From assembly GCA_030761205.1 (NCBI GenBank), contig JAULJL010000015.1, forward strand, positions 11,475,501 through 11,539,500: a stretch of 64,000 bases of DNA, in the 5' to 3' direction. The translations under genes were made by a program, and so were the position numbers. The stretch comes from Fremontodendron californicum (Eukaryota > Streptophyta > Magnoliopsida > Malvales > Malvaceae). Below, piece by piece: positions 60,643-64,000 of this stretch (position 1 is its first letter; each line of letters starts with the position of its first letter). The notes below the pieces were generated by a model that saw only the letters and a program-made list of their open reading frames with translations, ran no database searches and was not told where the DNA came from.

Positions 60643-61245
60643 TGATGTGAACCCTAGGGGTTAAACCCTTTGAACCCACTAACAAATTGAAATACCTAAC
60701 CCAGAAAAGCCAAGATTCAGGCAAAGAAAACTTAAACCCTTAAAAGCCTGTTTCAAAGAACCTAGATTAAGCATGTAATCTAAACCCTAAGAACTCTTGT
60801 TTCAAGAACCTAAGTTTGATAGGTTGAACGCCACAAAGAAAGAATTCTTTGATAAGTTCCTAAGTTCTTTCAAGAACTAAAAAGAGAAAACTCTCACTGA
60901 ATAAAATCAGACTTAATTGATCAAAAGATAATTGAAGTAGGCGGCTAAGACATATATTTATAGCCTCCCTACAATAACCCTAATCTACTAATTAATAATA
61001 TGTAAAATATTGGCTGAACATACTCAAGCCCAAACCTAAATAATTAAAAGATGTTCAACAAGTTTAATAAAGATAGACCCCTTAAGCCTAATTGACATAA
61101 TACATAAATCAAGCCCAAAAGCCTAAGTAATTAAAAGACTCAACTAAAGGTTCTAATTTAGACACCACAACATTAATGAATTGGACCAATGAATTGGACC
61201 CCACTTCATATTAGATAATGAACTAAAAACATGCCTACTAATTCA
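60643..61245 (-). repeat. 3' LTR of a minus-strand Ty3/gypsy element
   Basis: On the plus strand it begins TGATGTGAACCCTAGG and ends CTAATTCA, so on the element's strand it is TG..CA, about 603 bases. Element-strand TATAAATAT (plus 60953-60961) is a likely LTR promoter TATA box. A purine-rich tract (element strand AAGGGGGCGGCAATC, plus about 61249-61264) separates it from the coding region. The 5' LTR is beyond the window, so the boundaries rest on composition and on the break in the 160-base repeat. Confidence 0.6.
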
Positions 61246-61272
61246 TTAAGATTGCCGCCCCCTTGAATTCCT

Positions 61273-64000
61273 CTATGGCCCATCATGTGAAGCTTGGATC
61301 ACATGGACCAATTCTTGGTCTTCCTCATTCAAGCAGCCCAACTTGAATGGATTAACATTGCTTAAAAGACGTGTAGATTCTTCCCAAGTCCTTTTTACCA
61401 ATCCTTGCATAGCTTCCTTGAGCTTCTTGGATCTTAACCTTGTAATAGGCCCAATAGGAACATGCAATGGATCTTGAAGTCCAATACCAGCTTGGTTCTC
61501 ATCATTCCCCCTTTCCTCAAAAGGATTCGACCTCGAATCATCACCTACATCATAAAGGGAAAGATCAGAAACGTTAAATGAAGCAGAAACGTTATACGCA
61601 ACTGGTAAGTCTACTTTGTAAGCATTGTCATTAATTTTCTCAAGGATTTGGAAAGGCCCATCTCCTCGAGGATGCAACTTGGTTCTCCTATGGGCTGGAA
61701 ATCTTTCCTTGCGCATATGAACCCAGACCCAATCACCTGGTTCGAAAGTAACTCGCCTCCTGCCTTTGTTTGCTTGTGAAGCAACTTTTGCATTCTTTTT
61801 CTCAATTTGAAGCTTTACTTTTTCATGAAGAGACTTCACCAATTCAGCTTTCTTACTCCCATTCAAACTATTCCTTGTATCAACAGGTAAAGGCATTAAA
61901 TCTAAGGGAGTTAATGGATTAAAACCATAAACAATCTCAAATGGAGAATAAGAAGTAGTAGAATGCACAGTCCTATTATATGCAAACTCTATGAATGGCA
62001 AACATTCTTCCCAAGTTTTCAAGTTCTTTTGTATAACAGTGCGCAAAAGTTGTGTTAAAGTCCTATTAACTACTTCAGTTTGCCCATCAGTTTGTGGATG
62101 ACAAGTAGTAGAAAACAAAAGTTTAGTACCCAATTTCCCCCACAAAACCTTCCAAAAGTAACTAAGGAACTTAACATCTCTATCAGATACAATGCTTCTA
62201 GGAACACCATGTAGGCGCACTATCTCCCTAAAGAACAAGTCAGCAATGTGAATTGCATCATCAGTTTTATGGCATGGGATAAAATGTGCCATCTTGCTAA
62301 ACCTATCCACTACCACAAAAATTGAATCCCTACCCCTTGTCGTCCTAGGTAAACCCAATACAAAGTCCATAGATATGTCTACCCATGGTTCACTAGGAAC
62401 TGGTAAGGGTGTATACAACCCATGAGGTAAAACCTTAGATTTGGCCTTTCTACATGTAATGCATCTATTACATATGCGAATAACATCCCTTTTCATTTTA
62501 GGCCAAAAGAAATGTTCATACAATATTTCTAAGGTCTTCTTGACACCAAAGTGTCCCATTAAACCACCACCATGTGCCTCACGCACTAATAACTCTCTCA
62601 TAGAACAATTAGGCACACATAGTTTATCTTGTCTAAACAAAAAACCATCATGCTTGTAAAATTTACCAAATGCTGTCTTATCACATGCTACGTATACATC
62701 ACAAAAATCAGCATCATTAGCATATTCATCCTTTATATATTCAAATCCAAGCATCTTAGCATTCATAGATGTGAGAAATACATACCTCCTAGATAAAGCA
62801 TCAGCCACAATATTTTCCTTACCTTGCTTATATTTAATGACATAAGGAAAGGTCTCTATGTATTCCATCCACCTAGCATGTCTCTTATTCAATTTACCTT
62901 GACCCTTGAGATGTTTCAATGACTCATGATCAGTATGTATCACAAATTCCTTAGGCCATAAGTAATGCTGCTATGTCTCCAAAGCTCTAACAAGTGCATA
63001 GAGCTCCTTGTCATAAGTTGGATAGTTCAAGGCCGCTCCACTAAGCTTCTCACTGAAGAATGCGATTGGACGCTTTTCCTGCATTAAAACAGCTCCAATT
63101 CCTATTCCTGAGGCATCACATTCAATCTCAAAAGCTGTCAAAGTTAGGTAATGTTAAAACAGGTGCTGAAGATAACCTATCTTTAAGATTAACAAATGCT
63201 TTTTCTTGTTCATTGCCCCAATGAAAACCAACATTCTTTTTAATAACTTCAGTAAGTGGTGCAGCAATAGTGCTAAAGTCTTTAACAAAACGCCTATAAA
63301 AACTAGCTAAACCATGAAAGCTTCTTACCTCACTTACCCCTTTAGGCGTTGGCCAGTCCTTGATGGCCTTGACTTTCTCTTCATCCATCTCAATACCTTT
63401 TGAGCTAACAACATATCCAAGAAATATAACTCTATCCATGCAAAAAGTACACTTCTTAAAATTAGCATACAACTTTTCAGTTTTCAACACATTAAACACA
63501 AATCGCAAATGTTCAACATGCTCATCTAAGCTTTTGCTGTACACTAAAATGTCATCAAAGTAGACTACTACAAATTTACCTAGAAACTCTCTTAAAACAT
63601 GATTCATTAGTCTCATAAAAGTACTAGGTGCATTAGTAAGTTCAAATGGCATGACTAACCATTCATACAACCCATATTTAGTCTTAAAAGCTGTTTTCCA
63701 TTCATCACCTTCTTTCATCCTAATCTGATAGTAACCACTTTTAAGATCTATCTTACTAAAAACACAAGATCCATACAATTCATCTAGCATATCATCTAAT
63801 CTAGGAATGGGATGACGATACTTTACCGTGATATTGTTGACTGCTCTACAATCAACACACATCCTCCAAGACCCATCCTTCTTTGGCACTAGAAGAACTG
63901 GAACAGCACATGGACTCATGTTTTCTCTTATGTACCCTTTACTCATCAAGTCTTCAACTTGCCTTTGAAGTTCCTTTGTCTCCTCCGGATTACTTCTATA
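61273..64000 (-). pseudogene. Ty3/gypsy pol polyprotein, damaged, 5' part outside the window
   Basis: Reverse transcriptase, RNase H and integrase are in the Ty3/gypsy order. RT (63128-63949 frame) has LVPKKDGSWRMCVDCRAVN, FSKIDLKSGYYQIRM and the catalytic YFDD in VVYFDDILVYSK. RNase H has HTDHESLKH and ends near ADALSRR. The integrase zinc finger has H..H and CNRCITC; the catalytic triad is in SMDFVLGLP, IVSDRD and TDGQTEVVNRTL. A GPFQILEKINDNAYKVDLP segment follows, then a basic tail with no clear chromodomain. Two lesions separate the frames: a frameshift near 63135-63140, between RT and RNase H, and an in-frame TAG at plus 62971-62973 within RNase H. The copy cannot make its own enzymes. 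Confidence 0.9.

Noticed and set aside
61611..61805. Minus-strand 64-codon frame within the gypsy element
   Set aside because: It overlaps the integrase C-terminal region in another frame.

Overview
This is nuclear DNA from a flowering plant. Genes have AT-rich introns with GT..AG borders, intergenic DNA is very AT-rich, and the transposons are plant types (CACTA, MITE, Ty3/gypsy). The encoded families (DC1 zinc-finger protein, OSCA/CSC1 channel, UFD1-type PRLI-interacting factor K, DUF212 protein, exopolygalacturonase) are typical of eudicots. A Malvaceae genome such as cotton would fit, but that is an impression and not shown by the sequence.

Layout. 1-1.2 kb: one end of a CACTA transposon. 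1.9-3.8 kb: an exopolygalacturonase pseudogene interrupted by two MITEs. 4.8-6.9 kb (minus): a DC1-domain gene whose 5' part is frame-broken. 7-13.9 kb: AT-rich intergenic DNA with a MITE, a degenerate tandem array and dispersed repeats. 13.94-32.70 kb: one complete 18.76-kb LTR retrotransposon with about 4.8-kb LTRs, a perfect 5-base target duplication, a tRNA-Arg-like primer site, a decayed gag and no pol. 32.7-35.7 kb: intergenic DNA with an (ATT)n tract and a MITE. 35.7-39.2 kb (plus): a PRLI-interacting factor K (UFD1 family) gene. 43.3-53.7 kb (plus): an 11-coding-exon OSCA/CSC1-like channel gene whose introns are full of MITEs. 57.5 kb to beyond 59.7 kb (plus): the first two exons of a DUF212 gene. 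60.6-64.0 kb (minus): a damaged Ty3/gypsy element lying where the next intron of that gene should be and running off the window.

Two points stand out. First, a 392-base MITE-like element lies inside a coding exon of the factor K gene. With its TTA duplication it forms a GT..AG unit whose removal would restore the reading frame exactly, so it looks like a transposon-made intron. Second, a 151-199-base MITE family with 8-base target duplications has ten copies here, six of them in the transcribed region of the OSCA gene. Most of the other sequence is the debris of repeated transposition. The four protein genes show no shared pathway.
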